Assembly: GCF_023371205.1 (NCBI RefSeq)
Contig: NZ_JAMCCO010000001.1
Coordinates: 244,662-308,661 of the forward strand
DNA: 64,000 nt
Reading direction: 5' to 3'
DNA from: Parvivirga hydrogeniphila
Lineage (GTDB): Bacteria > Actinomycetota > Coriobacteriia > Anaerosomatales > Anaerosomataceae
The first letter of the stretch is position 1, and every line of letters starts with the position of its first letter. The notes below the pieces were generated by a model. The model was not told the DNA's origin. It ran no database searches and saw only the letters and a list, made by a program, of their open reading frames with translations. The position numbers were made by a program, and so were the translations under genes. Below, in pieces: positions 7,492 through 16,281 of this stretch.

Positions 7492-8442
7492 GTGAAAGAG
7501 AAGATCGCGGTGCTCATGGGCGGGCGTTCGCTCGAGCGCGAGGTGTCGCTCAGGAGCGGTCGGCGCGTGACCGAGGCCCTCGCCGAGGCCGGGTATCGGG
7601 TCGTGCCGCTGGACGTGACGCCGGACCTCGTCGCCACGCTCAGGAGCGAGAAGCCGGACGCGGTGTACGTGGCGCTGCACGGCAAGGATGGCGAGGACGG
7701 CACGATCCAGGAGCTGCTCGAGTTCCTCGGCATCCGCTACACCGGCCCAGGCGTCGTCGCTTCTGCGCTTGCGTGGGACAAGGCGCTGTCTAAACGGCTC
7801 TTCGGGCGAGACGGGATACCGACGCCACCATGGGTCGCGTTCACCGCAGCGTCGTTCAAGCACATGGGAGCCGCGACGGCGCTCGACCTCGTGTCCGACG
7901 CCGTGGGCGGGTTCCCGCTCGTGGTGAAGCCGGCGAGCCAGGGCTCGGCTCTGGGCCTCACCAAGGTCACGAGCGAGGACGGACTGCCTTCGGCGCTGCT
8001 GGACGCGCTCTCGTACGGCGACACGGTGCTCGTGGAGCGCTGGATCGACGGGACCGAGATCGCCGTTTCCGTCATAGACGGCGACGGCGGGCCAGAGGTC
8101 CTGCCGCCGGTTGAGATGGTGCCGCGCAGCGGGGTGTTCGACTTCTCGGCGATGTACACGCCTGGCGAGACCGACTACTACGTGCCGGCGCGTCTTCCTG
8201 AAGAGACGCTTGCGAGCGTCCGGTCGCTCGCACGGCGCGTCCACGAGCTCCTCGGCTGCCGTCACGTGAGCCGCGTGGACATGGTCGTCGACGAGGACGG
8301 CGCCCCCTTCGTGCTGGAGTGCAACACCTCGCCAGGCATGACGGAAACGTCGCTTCTGCCGATGGCGGCGCAGGCAGCGGGGCTTGGATTCCAGGACTTG
8401 GTCGAACGGCTCGTTCGGATGGCGCTCGATGCGGTAGAGTGA
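7492..8442 (+). CDS. ddl: D-alanine--D-alanine ligase
   Basis: 316 residues, the usual size. It joins two D-Ala with ATP to make the D-Ala-D-Ala end of the peptidoglycan stem peptide. Visible family motifs: LMGGRSLEREVSLRSG, LHGKDGEDGTIQ, YTGPGVVASALAWDK, the ATP-grasp PLVVKPASQGSALG loop, and the Mg2+-binding end VLECNTSPGMTETSLLP. GTG at 7492 is preceded by GAGAGGA with suitable spacing. Lying in the T-box operon, its expression would follow that tRNA signal, which is unusual for ddl unless an internal promoter exists. Confidence 0.93.
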   Translation: MKEKIAVLMGGRSLEREVSLRSGRRVTEALAEAGYRVVPLDVTPDLVATLRSEKPDAVYVALHGKDGEDGTIQELLEFLGIRYTGPGVVASALAWDKALSKRLFGRDGIPTPPWVAFTAASFKHMGAATALDLVSDAVGGFPLVVKPASQGSALGLTKVTSEDGLPSALLDALSYGDTVLVERWIDGTEIAVSVIDGDGGPEVLPPVEMVPRSGVFDFSAMYTPGETDYYVPARLPEETLASVRSLARRVHELLGCRHVSRVDMVVDEDGAPFVLECNTSPGMTETSLLPMAAQAAGLGFQDLVERLVRMALDAVE

Positions 8443-8498
8443 TGGGTATAGTCCTTGTACGGTTCTGCCCGTGAGTCCTAGTCTCGGAGGTGGCCACC

Positions 8499-8993
8499 AT
8501 GTACGACTATCGCAGAGGAGAAAGCGTCCTCGGCGCCTTCCTGCTCGGCGGCATCGTCGGAGCGGCGCTCGGGTTGCTCTTCGCTCCGAAGTCCGGCAAG
8601 GAGAACAGGGAGTTCATCGCGGCGAAGGCCAAGGAGTACTGGGGTGAGGGCCTGGAGCTCTACGAGGCCGGCAAGGAGAAGGCCACAGAGGTGTACACCT
8701 CGAGCAAGGAGAAGGCCACAGAGACGACCGAAGAGCTGAGGGAGCGTCTCGAAGCGGCGCGGTCGAGGTTGCGCGAGCAGGTCGAGACGGTGTCCAAGGA
8801 AGCCAAGGAGAAGGTCGTCGAGGTCGCCCCGACGGCGAAGGAGACCGTCCACAAGGTCGGAGAGGCCGTGAAGTCCAGCGTGGCGACGGCCGAGTCGAAG
8901 GCCGAGGAGCTGCTCGACCTCGTCGTGGAGAAGGCAACGGAGGCGCCGGAGCAGTCCGAGGCTCCGGGAGCGGACGCGCCTGCGCTGAGCTGA
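8499..8993 (+). CDS. YtxH-domain protein
   Basis: 164 residues, ATG 8499 after GGAGG (8486-8490). The N-terminus has the YtxH signature: a short hydrophobic Gly-rich segment (LGAFLLGGIVGAALGLLFAPKSG), then a long charged, helical region with repeats such as GKEKATEVYTSSKEKATETT. This is typical of a membrane-tethered coiled, stress-associated protein; family members lack a defined biochemical role. The acidic tail is rich in Ala, Pro and Glu. A GC-rich hairpin (GGCCGG/CCGGCC, 9021-9044) follows it. Confidence 0.82.
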   Translation: MYDYRRGESVLGAFLLGGIVGAALGLLFAPKSGKENREFIAAKAKEYWGEGLELYEAGKEKATEVYTSSKEKATETTEELRERLEAARSRLREQVETVSKEAKEKVVEVAPTAKETVHKVGEAVKSSVATAESKAEELLDLVVEKATEAPEQSEAPGADAPALS

Positions 8994-9066
8994 CGTTTCG
9001 AGGTCTTCGAGATCTTCCGGGGCCGGTCGCGCTTGCGGCCGGCCCTGCTACGAGGAGGTGCGCGAC

Positions 9067-9762
9067 GTGCGGCTGAGCGAGATCGCGGAGCGGACCGTGC
9101 TGTCCACCGAAGGCCGTGAGCTGGGGACGGTGGGCGAGGTGCTGTTCCACCCGCAGGCGGCCCAGGTGGTCGGGCTGTCGGTGCGGCCGCCGCGTGCAGG
9201 GGGGCTCGTACCGCGCGCCGAGAGGTTCGTGCCGATCGCGCAGTGCCGTGTCGAGCGGGGCGCTATCGTCTTCGAGGGCAAGAAGCTGCCGAGCATCGAG
9301 AAGAGCGAGCGGCAGATTGGTTTGGTCTGGGACGAGACGGTGCAGTGGCGGGGCATGCCGGTGGCGACGGCTTCGGGCGAGGCGGTCGGCAGCGTGGCGG
9401 ACGCCGTCTTCGACTGGACCACGGGCGCTGTCGAGACGCTGGAGATCAGCTCCGGGGTGCTGGCCGACGTCTCGATCGGCAAGCTTTCGGCCCCCGCGAG
9501 CGCGATCAGCGGGTTCCGGGACGGTGCAGTGCGGCTCGCTTGCGAGTACACGGACCTGCGCGCCTCTGGCGGCGTCGCGAAAGTCGCCGCTGCCGGCGCG
9601 GCCGTTGCAAAGGACGCGGGCTCCAAGGCCGCGAAGCGAGCGTATGATGCTGGCATGTCCGCGGCCATCTCCGTCGGCCGTTCGTTCAAGAGCGGAACAG
9701 GCCGGCGGATGATAGACGCGGTGAAGAAGGCCGTCTCGGACGCGACGCGTGAGGACGGATAG
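9067..9762 (+). CDS. PRC-barrel domain protein
   Basis: 231 residues, GTG 9067 with AGGAGG eight bases upstream (GTG 9058 overlaps that site). Two PRC-barrel units are recognisable: residues ~1-75 (LSEIAERTVLSTEGRELGTV) and ~95-155 (RGMPVATASGEAVGSVADAV). A C-terminal Ala/Lys-rich helix follows. PRC barrels occur in RNA-processing and membrane-associated proteins; the function here is unknown. It follows YtxH by about 70 bp and precedes the GNAT gene by 7 bp, so the three may be co-expressed. Another PRC barrel opens the MgtE-like protein at 13961. Confidence 0.78.
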   Translation: MRLSEIAERTVLSTEGRELGTVGEVLFHPQAAQVVGLSVRPPRAGGLVPRAERFVPIAQCRVERGAIVFEGKKLPSIEKSERQIGLVWDETVQWRGMPVATASGEAVGSVADAVFDWTTGAVETLEISSGVLADVSIGKLSAPASAISGFRDGAVRLACEYTDLRASGGVAKVAAAGAAVAKDAGSKAAKRAYDAGMSAAISVGRSFKSGTGRRMIDAVKKAVSDATREDG

Positions 9763-9769
9763 GCAGGCG

Positions 9770-10432
9770 ATGGCACGGAGGTTCCGCCCGCTCGATTCGA
9801 GCGCAAGCGCGCTGCTCCCGGGGCACTGTGCTGGGTGCGCGTTCTGGGAAAGCCCGGAGCGGTTGCCGCTCGAGTGCGGCGCTGTGTGCGACGCCGAGCG
9901 CGTGAGCGCGTGGATGCGCGGCATCGAGGAGAGCTGGGGGAGCTGCGGACGGATCGTCGTCGACGACGGTGCACCGCTCGGCTTCGTGAAGTACGCTCCT
10001 GCGAGTGCTGTGCCGCAGGCGCAGAACATGCCGTCCGGTCCGCCGGACCCATCTGCAGCGCTCGTCTGCTGCATGCACATCGTTCCAGAGGCGCGGCAGC
10101 GCGGCCTCGGGAAGGTGCTGATGCACGCCGCGCTCCGCGACCTGTACCAGCGCGGCGAGCGCATCGTGCAAGCGTACGGCGCCGCTGGCAGGGTGGACTA
10201 CGCGATATCCCCGCTCGTGGGCGTGGAGTTCCTGCTTCGGATGGGCTTCACGGCCGTGCGGCCGCATCCCGAAGTGCCGCTGATGCAGCTCGAGCTGAGG
10301 TCGCTTGCCGCGTGGGCAGATAACCTAGAAGCAGCGCTCGAGGCGCTGCGCATCCCGCTGAAGATGCCTGAGCGCCGTCCGGTTCCGACGCTGCGCTCGG
10401 TATGCCGAGGAGAGGAGAGGGTCGTTCTGTGA
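9770..10432 (+). CDS. GNAT-family N-acetyltransferase
   Basis: 220 residues. The acetyl-CoA-binding motif A is visible: CCMHIVPEARQRGLGKVLM (the R-x-x-G-x-G/A pyrophosphate loop) with a preceding hydrophobic strand. The N-terminal region has two closely spaced cysteines (CAGCAFWESPE) that may bind metal. The C-terminal third is not typical GNAT and ends in a basic segment. Substrate unknown. ATG 9770 is preferred; GTG 9749 in frame is possible. The next gene's GTG overlaps its stop. Confidence 0.75.
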   Translation: MARRFRPLDSSASALLPGHCAGCAFWESPERLPLECGAVCDAERVSAWMRGIEESWGSCGRIVVDDGAPLGFVKYAPASAVPQAQNMPSGPPDPSAALVCCMHIVPEARQRGLGKVLMHAALRDLYQRGERIVQAYGAAGRVDYAISPLVGVEFLLRMGFTAVRPHPEVPLMQLELRSLAAWADNLEAALEALRIPLKMPERRPVPTLRSVCRGEERVVL

Positions 10433-10932
10433 GAGAGCGTGGTGCAACGAGCGGTACGCGCAAGACGAGGTCGGCCGAACGTGTGCGCGCATTCCTGGAG
10501 TCGCACGGTCTGGCGGACGGCCTCGTCGTATTCGAGCAGTCGACCAAGACCGCGCAGATGGCCGCGGACGCGATGGGCTGCGAGCTCGGGCAGATCGTCA
10601 AGTCGCTCGTGTTCGTCGCAGACGGCGAGCGTCCGGTGCTCGCGCTCGTCGCGGGAGACCGCCGCGGCGATGCGGAGGCGATCGCGCGGGAGATGGGCGC
10701 GGCGCAGGCGGCGCTGGCGGATGCCGACACGGTTCGGGCGGCCACCGGGTACGCGATCGGAGGGGTCTGCCCGTTCGACCTGCCGAGCGGCCTGCCCGTG
10801 CTCGTCGACGAGTCGCTCACGCGCTTCGAGACGGTCTACCCCGCTGGCGGCACGCCCGATTCGATGGTGAAGATGACGCTTGAGCGACTGATCGCACTCA
10901 CGGGTGGACGCGTCTGCGCGATAGCGTCATAG
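10429..10932 (+). CDS. YbaK/EbsC-type aminoacyl-tRNA deacylase
   Basis: 167 residues. YbaK/ProX-type domains remove wrongly attached amino acids from tRNA. Family features: TKTAQMAADAMGCELGQIVKS with the conserved lysine, an ALVAGDRR strand, and ATGYAIGGVCPF followed by PVLVDESLTRFETVYPAGG. The GTG start overlaps the previous stop (GTGA) with a strong AGGAGAGG site inside that gene's end, so the pair is translationally coupled. The usual specificity of this subgroup is Cys-tRNA(Pro) or similar; not determinable here. Confidence 0.87.
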   Translation: MRERGATSGTRKTRSAERVRAFLESHGLADGLVVFEQSTKTAQMAADAMGCELGQIVKSLVFVADGERPVLALVAGDRRGDAEAIAREMGAAQAALADADTVRAATGYAIGGVCPFDLPSGLPVLVDESLTRFETVYPAGGTPDSMVKMTLERLIALTGGRVCAIAS

Positions 10933-10941
10933 TGTGCCCCC

Positions 10942-12066
10942 GTGAGACCCCGTAGCCCTTTCCTGCACGCGACGTCGCGCGTCGCCGCCGCGATTGCCGC
11001 GACCGTGGTCGTTCTCGCTGCGCACGGCGCCTTCGCGTCAGTGCCCGTTCGCGTAAACGGCGTGCTGGTGCGCGTCCACCCAGGCGCGACCGTAGCCGAG
11101 CTCGCCGGCCCGCGCGTCGAGGCGGCGCGCGGCGACCTGCGTGCGGCCGTGGACGGGCGCGTGCTCGTGCGAGGCGGCGGCGGCGGTGCGCGGGTGCTCC
11201 TGAACGAGCGGCCGACGACCGGCGACGAGGTCGTGCAGCCGCGAGATGAGGTCCGTGTCGTGCGCGGTCCGGACGCCATCGAGGCCACGGCGGAGCGCTT
11301 CGAGGCGATTGCGATCCCGACGCGCATCGTGGGCAAAGGCGCGCTGCTCACCCTTGCCGCGCCTGGAGCCGCGGGCGTGCGCCGTATCGTCGTCGGGACC
11401 GTTTCCGGGGACGCCGTCGAGAGCGAGACGGTTCGCCCCGCCGAACCCATGGTGCTCCGACGCGTCATCGACGAGCGCAAGAAGAAAGTCGCGCTCACCT
11501 TCGACGACGGCCCCTGGCCGCGCCAGACCGACGCTGTCTTGAAGATCCTCGATGCCGAGGGCGTCCCTGCTACGTTCTTCGTGATTGGCAAGCAGGTCAA
11601 AGCGCATCCTGAGATCGTCCGCAGGACGCTGCGCGCCGGGCACGCGGTCGGGAACCACACCTACCACCACGCGGACCTCATGACACAGGATCCGGAACAT
11701 CTCGCGAGCGAGATCGCCGGCACCAGCCGGGCGATCGCCGCGGCGACCGGGACGGCGCCGCGGTGGCTGCGTCCACCCGGAGGTGCCGTTGACGCCGCCG
11801 TGTATCGGGAAGCCGTGAAGCAGAACCTGCGCGTGGTGTTGTGGACCGTCGATCCGCAGGACTGGCAAAAAGGCAAGACCGCCGCTCAGATAGAGGCGGA
11901 GGTCGTGAACGCGGTCAGCCCGGGCGCCGTGATCCTCCTTCATGATGGAGGCGGCGACCGCCGTCAGACCATCACCGCGCTGCCCGGCATCGTACGGCGA
12001 CTCCGTGCGAAGGGGTACGAGTTCGTTCCGCTTTCGCAGGTGGGGGCCATCAAGACGAAGTGGTGA
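10942..12066 (+). CDS. Secreted polysaccharide deacetylase (NodB-type, CE4)
   Basis: 374 residues. A signal peptide (residues 1-32) precedes a ~140-residue region with a VRVNGVLVRVHPGATVAEL segment reminiscent of DUF348/SLBB-like folds. The NodB domain starts near 180: KKVALTFDDGPWP (catalytic and metal Asp), HAVGNHTYHHADL (metal His pair), RPPGG, DPQDW and ILLHDGGG (catalytic His). All CE4 motifs are intact. It probably deacetylates peptidoglycan or another envelope glycan. It ends convergently with the next gene, overlapping it by 17 bp. Confidence 0.9.
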   Translation: MRPRSPFLHATSRVAAAIAATVVVLAAHGAFASVPVRVNGVLVRVHPGATVAELAGPRVEAARGDLRAAVDGRVLVRGGGGGARVLLNERPTTGDEVVQPRDEVRVVRGPDAIEATAERFEAIAIPTRIVGKGALLTLAAPGAAGVRRIVVGTVSGDAVESETVRPAEPMVLRRVIDERKKKVALTFDDGPWPRQTDAVLKILDAEGVPATFFVIGKQVKAHPEIVRRTLRAGHAVGNHTYHHADLMTQDPEHLASEIAGTSRAIAAATGTAPRWLRPPGGAVDAAVYREAVKQNLRVVLWTVDPQDWQKGKTAAQIEAEVVNAVSPGAVILLHDGGGDRRQTITALPGIVRRLRAKGYEFVPLSQVGAIKTKW

Positions 12067-12667
12067 GTCCTCGGCCCGGATGCCTGAACACGCCGCGCGG
12101 CGTCACGAGGACGTCGACCGGGCGGTCGTTCGGCGTGCAGGGGATCGAGATGAAGATCTGCTCGTCGTAGGCCACGCCGACGATGCGCGCGTCGGGGCGC
12201 GCCTTCGCGAGCAGCCGGTCGTAGTAGCCGGCGCCCATCCCGAGCCGGTTGCACGCGAGGTCGAACGCCACGCCGGGGACCACGAACGCGTCGACGTCCT
12301 CCACGGCGACGGCAGGCGCGTCGGGGCATGGTTCCTTCAGGCCGTACGGCCCCCGGCAGAGCTCGTCGCCACGGCGGTATCGGTGCAGCGAGACGTCGGT
12401 GGGAGACACGACGCGCGGAAGGGCGACGCACACGCCGATGCCCCAGAGCGCTTCGATGAGCGGCTGGACGTCGAGCTCTTCGGGCATCGCCCCGTACGCG
12501 GCCACCGTGCGGGCGTTCGTTATCTCAGGCAGCGCGAGCACCATCGCCGCGACTCTCTCTGCTGCCGCTGCCCGCTGTTCGGGCGTGATGGCGCGGCGTG
12601 CTGCGCGTCCCCTGAGCCGCAGCACGGACTTCGCTCGCGCCAAGTCTTCATCGCCCACGGAAAACAC
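12050..12667 (-). CDS. 5-formyltetrahydrofolate cyclo-ligase
   Basis: 205 residues, usual size. Converts 5-formyl-THF to 5,10-methenyl-THF using ATP. Motifs: an N-terminal RAKSVLRLRGRAARR nucleotide-binding segment, an AAYGAMPEELDVQPLIEAL block, then VVPGVAFDLACNRLGMGAGY with YDRLL, and the PVDVLVTP end. Its 3' end overlaps the convergent deacetylase gene. It lies downstream of the Mg2+ transport genes on the same strand, about 40 bp after the NRAMP stop. Confidence 0.93.
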   Translation of the reverse strand: MFSVGDEDLARAKSVLRLRGRAARRAITPEQRAAAAERVAAMVLALPEITNARTVAAYGAMPEELDVQPLIEALWGIGVCVALPRVVSPTDVSLHRYRRGDELCRGPYGLKEPCPDAPAVAVEDVDAFVVPGVAFDLACNRLGMGAGYYDRLLAKARPDARIVGVAYDEQIFISIPCTPNDRPVDVLVTPRGVFRHPGRGLTTSS

Positions 12668-12709
12668 CCCCTCGGCAGCGCATGATACACCGAAGGTGCG
12701 ACATGAAGC

Positions 12710-13957
12710 CTAGCCGATGCCGAGCGTGGTCATTGCGAGCAGCGCTACCGTCAGCGTGATGACGACGACGATGGTCGTCCAGCCGAAGACGTTGTTGAGG
12801 CGGCTATTCACGTAGCGGCCCATGACTCGGCGGTCGTTGATGATCACCATCATGAAGATGAGCAGGAACGGCAGCATCACGCCGTTGACGACCTGAGACA
12901 CCAGCATGATCGCGATGAGGTCGAGGCGCGGAACGAGGATGACGGCGGCGGCCGCGAAAATGACGAACGTGTACAGGCCGTTGAACGCAGGAGCGTCGCT
13001 CCAGCTGCGATCAAGCCCGGCCTCCCAGCCGAACGCTTCGCAGATCGCGTACGAGGCCGTGAGCGGCAGGACCGCGGCCGACAGGACCGACGCTGAAAGC
13101 AGGCCCACCGAGAAGAGCAGCTCGGCGTAGGGTCCTGCCAGCGGCGCAAGCGCGCGGGCCGCCTCGCCCGCGTCTTGGATGGTGATGCCGGCAGGGTGGA
13201 GCACCGTGCCGGTGGTGATGATGATGAAGCACGCGACGAGGTTCGCTGAAAGCGCGCCGACGATCACGTCCCAGCGAGCATACCCCCACTCCTTGATGGT
13301 GGTGCCCTTGTCGACGATGTTGCTCTGGACGAGGAACTGCATCCACGGCGCGATGGTGGTGCCGGTGAGCCCGATGGCGAGCGCGATGAACGCCTGGGTC
13401 GGGACGATGTGAGGCGTGACGAAGCTGCGTGCCACCTCGCCCCAGTCCGGACGCGCGAGGAACGCCGCCAGGACGTAGGAGATGAACACCGACGAGAGCG
13501 CTAACAGCGCCTTTTCGACGTTGCGGTACGAGCCGCGGGTGACGAGCATCCATACCGCGAGCGCCGCGATCGGCACCGACACCAGACGCGAGACGCCGAA
13601 CAGCTCCATCGCGGCCGCGATGCCGGCGAACTCCGCCACCGTGGTCGCGGCGTTGCTCGTGAGGAGCAACAGCATCGCGAGGAACGTCGGCCGCAGGCCG
13701 AAGCGCTCGCGGATGAGCGCCGCGAAGCCCTTGCCCGTGACCGCGCCCATGCGCCCGGCCATCTCCTGGACGAGGGCGAATGACGGCGTCATCGCGAGCA
13801 TCATCCAGAGCATGGTGTAGCCATACCGTGCGCCGGCCACCGAATACGTCGAGATGCCGCCGGAGTCGTTGCCGGCCGAAGCGGCGATGATGCCCGGACC
13901 GATCACGCCCAGAACAGCGAGGATCCCTGCCTTCTTCTTGACGTCCGTGCCCGGCAC
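12710..13957 (-). CDS. Divergent NRAMP-family transporter, probable Mg2+ type (NRMT-like)
   Basis: 415 residues, about 11 membrane segments. It aligns with NRAMP (GPGIIAASAGNDSGGISTYS in TM1; GTTIAPWMQFLVQSNIVDKG in TM6), but the metal motifs differ. DPGN of TM1 reads DSGG, keeping only the Asp and the Gly after Pro, and MPH of TM6 reads APW, losing the soft-ligand Met. Loss of that Met is a hallmark of the NRAMP-related magnesium transporters described from Eggerthella lenta. The M-box upstream and the MgtE-like partner, only 3 bp away, support Mg2+. Transport itself is inference. Confidence 0.83.
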   Translation of the reverse strand: MPGTDVKKKAGILAVLGVIGPGIIAASAGNDSGGISTYSVAGARYGYTMLWMMLAMTPSFALVQEMAGRMGAVTGKGFAALIRERFGLRPTFLAMLLLLTSNAATTVAEFAGIAAAMELFGVSRLVSVPIAALAVWMLVTRGSYRNVEKALLALSSVFISYVLAAFLARPDWGEVARSFVTPHIVPTQAFIALAIGLTGTTIAPWMQFLVQSNIVDKGTTIKEWGYARWDVIVGALSANLVACFIIITTGTVLHPAGITIQDAGEAARALAPLAGPYAELLFSVGLLSASVLSAAVLPLTASYAICEAFGWEAGLDRSWSDAPAFNGLYTFVIFAAAAVILVPRLDLIAIMLVSQVVNGVMLPFLLIFMMVIINDRRVMGRYVNSRLNNVFGWTTIVVVITLTVALLAMTTLGIG

Positions 13958-13960
13958 GCG

Positions 13961-15799
13961 CTACCCCAGCTCGATCCAGGCGCCGAGGGCGTAGGCGAGC
14001 CCTAGGTACGCGGTGCTTCCGGCGACCATGGCGGCGAAGGCGAGAAGCGAGCCCGGAGGGGTCTTGCCCGCATCGCTCGCCTTGAGGGCCGCCTCTCCGA
14101 GCGCGCTTCCGAAGAAGACGGTGAAAAGAACGGCGAGAGCAGTGACGAGCGCGAAGAGCGCGGCCGACGCGTCGGTTCCCGAGCCCCCGATCTCCACCCA
14201 CAGGAACGCCACCGCTGCAGCGGTCACGGCGACAGCAGCGCCGATGCCGCTTTCGCGGAAGAGCCTTCGGGCGAACGACGGCCGCTGTCCGCCCGGGGTG
14301 GTGTCGATGAGCTCGGTGATCGTGCGCGATGAGACCTCGTCAGCCGCGCGAAGGACGATCGGCAAGAGGATTGCAGCGGCGAGCATGAGGTTGCACGCAG
14401 CAGGCAACCGCGAGCAGAGCTCGGCGTCACTGCGGAACGACGCCGCAGCGAGCAGGGCGACGGCCCACAAAGCCACCCAGGCGTTCCGCCGCACGATGAG
14501 CCACCACGCGGTCGCGAGCGGGCCGTGCTCACGTGAAGCGCCCGTCGCGAGCTCGAGGTCTTCTGCGGACTCCTCTTCCAAGACCTCGAGCGCGTCGTCC
14601 ACCGTGACGATGCCGAGCAGCTTCCCGGTCTCATCGACGACAGGCAGTGCGAGCAGGTCGTACTTGGACATCGTCTCAGCGACCGTCTCCTGGTCGTCGT
14701 CGACCTGCGCGGTGATGACGTCGCGTGAGACGATGTCGGCGATCTTGGTGCTGGGATCCGACAGGACGAGGTCGCGGAGCGACACGACGCCTTCCAGCCT
14801 TCCGTCCGCGTCGACCACGTAGATGTAGTACAGGCTCTCGTTCTCCGACGCCTCGTTGCGGATGTGCTCGATGACCTCGCCGACGGTCATGTTCTCGGTG
14901 ACGCGCGTGACTTCTGGCGTCATGATGCCGCCTGCGGTCTTCTCGCGGTAGCCGAGCAGCGAGCGGATCGCGCGGGCCTCGTTCACGCCCATGAGGCGCA
15001 GCAGCGCCTCGGCCTTGTCGTACGGGAGGTCGCCGATGATGTCGGCGGCATCGTCCGGGTCCATGATCTCCAGGATGTCGGACGCGCGTTGCGTGCCGAG
15101 GTCGCCGATGACTTCCGCCTGGAAGGCGTCTTCCAGTTCGGAGATCGTCTCGGCCGCCTGGGAGTTGTCGAGGTGCTCGAAGACTTTCGCGCGCTGCGCG
15201 GGGGAGAGCTGTTCGAGCACGTCGGCGATGTCGGCCGGGTGCAGCTCGTGCAGGCGCTTGTGCGTCACAGACAGCTTCACCTGCGACAGGTCGCGTTCAA
15301 GCAGATCCATGTAGTTCCACGCGATGATGTTCTCGGGAAGATCCTTGCCGAACACCTTTGCGATGCGCTCGGCGAAGGACTCGAGGGCAGGATGGAGCCC
15401 GCGAAGGATGCCGCGGATGCCGACCTCGGCGCCGAGCAGGCGGAGCTGGTTGCGGGACTCGGAGAGCTTGAGGTCGTTCACGCGCACGACCTTCATGCCC
15501 TGCGTGTCGACGATCTGCTTGTTGAGCAGGTCGCGCGCAAGAAGGATCTCGTCGGGCTGCAGGTAGCTGAAGCGGAGCGCGTCTTTGGTGGCGTTGAGCA
15601 CGACCTTCTCGTCGTCGATGGAATCCACGTACTTGCGCCACGACAGCATGAACGGCGTCTTGCCCGGCCCGAGGAACGCGAGGGCCGTCACGCGAGGGAA
15701 CACCTCGCCTGTGGCCACGGCGATGTCGCTGATGCGTCCGATGGTCTCGCCGGCAGCGTCGACCACCGGCTTGCCCAGCATGCGGGTCAAGTAGAACAC
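13961..15799 (-). CDS. PRC-barrel / MgtE N-domain / CBS-pair membrane protein with divergent MgtE-like transmembrane part
   Basis: 612 residues. Order: PRC barrel (1-75, LGKPVVDAAGETIGRISDIA), a second barrel-like stretch to ~150, MgtE N-domain (~185-285, with HPADIADVLEQLSPAQ and MDPDDAADIIGDLP), CBS pair (~290-410, TAGGIMTPEV and VDETGKLLGIVTVDDAL) and about five membrane segments (430-612). In MgtE the N and CBS domains sense cytosolic Mg2+ and gate the channel. Here the membrane part lacks recognisable MgtE pore motifs, so it may be a sensor or regulatory subunit for the adjacent NRAMP. ATG 15799 follows an M-box leader of about 400 nt. Confidence 0.85.
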   Translation of the reverse strand: MFYLTRMLGKPVVDAAGETIGRISDIAVATGEVFPRVTALAFLGPGKTPFMLSWRKYVDSIDDEKVVLNATKDALRFSYLQPDEILLARDLLNKQIVDTQGMKVVRVNDLKLSESRNQLRLLGAEVGIRGILRGLHPALESFAERIAKVFGKDLPENIIAWNYMDLLERDLSQVKLSVTHKRLHELHPADIADVLEQLSPAQRAKVFEHLDNSQAAETISELEDAFQAEVIGDLGTQRASDILEIMDPDDAADIIGDLPYDKAEALLRLMGVNEARAIRSLLGYREKTAGGIMTPEVTRVTENMTVGEVIEHIRNEASENESLYYIYVVDADGRLEGVVSLRDLVLSDPSTKIADIVSRDVITAQVDDDQETVAETMSKYDLLALPVVDETGKLLGIVTVDDALEVLEEESAEDLELATGASREHGPLATAWWLIVRRNAWVALWAVALLAAASFRSDAELCSRLPAACNLMLAAAILLPIVLRAADEVSSRTITELIDTTPGGQRPSFARRLFRESGIGAAVAVTAAAVAFLWVEIGGSGTDASAALFALVTALAVLFTVFFGSALGEAALKASDAGKTPPGSLLAFAAMVAGSTAYLGLAYALGAWIELG

Positions 15800-15935
15800 G
15801 GTCGCTCCCTTCCCCCGGGCTCGCGCCTGGAGGCCTGCTCGCGGGTCCCGCGCCCCCGGCAGGCGGGAGCGGGGACCTACTGACTGAACGGTCTCACAGA
15901 GGTCCTCTTCGTCCGGCTACAGGTCCTGACAGCAG

Positions 15936-15969
15936 AAAGGCCCTCCGTCGACGCGAGCGACGAGGGCCT
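15936..15969 (-). terminator. Rho-independent terminator of the M-box expression platform
   Basis: On the minus strand AGGCCCTC (15969-15962) pairs with GAGGGCCT (15946-15939), the GTCG/CGAC extension lengthens the stem, and TTTCTGCTGTC follows. It lies between the M-box aptamer and the MgtE-like start, as expected of a Mg2+-induced terminator. Confidence 0.8.
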
Positions 15970-16004
15970 GGGCGCGCAATCAGCAGCGGATGCGCTGCGC
16001 CGTC

Positions 16005-16196
16005 CATTCCCTCGTCTGTGGTTTGAGCACTGTCCGACGTAGGGAGCGCTCGAGCGCTCGGGGCATCAAGCCCCGCACCCCAGCCACGTTAGCCGTCCCC
16101 TTAAGCCGGAGAGGGCTGTTCTACCCATTGGCGTCTCTCGACATTTCCGGGCAGTGGCCTGTGTTCGGACAGGAGCCGCACCGAACGGAACGGATC
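16005..16196 (-). promoter_or_regulatory. M-box (ykoK) Mg2+ riboswitch aptamer
   Basis: Read on the minus strand from 16196: GTTCGGTGCGGCTCCTGT matches the M-box opening (GUUAGGUGAGGCUCCU). CACTGCCCGGAAATGTCGAG and then AGACGCCAATGGGTA (to 16122) match the core GCUGCCCAGAAACGUCGAGAGACGCCAAUGGGU almost base for base. GGACAGTGCTCAAACC near 16035-16020 matches the conserved 3' element. The terminator at 15936-15969 follows. M-boxes bind Mg2+ and usually stop transcription of Mg2+ transporters when Mg2+ is high. The gene behind it is the MgtE-like protein with the NRAMP. Very high similarity over the core. Confidence 0.95.
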
Positions 16197-16232
16197 CTTT
16201 CATGCTGTCAATGCCTCGCATGAGGCACGCCG

Positions 16233-16262
16233 ATTGTAGACCGCATCACGCGCTGAGCGCAA
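16233..16262 (-). promoter_or_regulatory. Possible promoter of the M-box leader
   Basis: On the minus strand TTGCGC (16262-16257), an 18-base spacer and TACAAT (16238-16233) would start transcription near 16226, about 30 bases before the aptamer. A consensus TTGACA also lies closer (16221-16216) but lacks a good -10 partner. Confidence 0.4.
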
Positions 16263-16281
16263 CGCATGCGCTGGGAAAACG

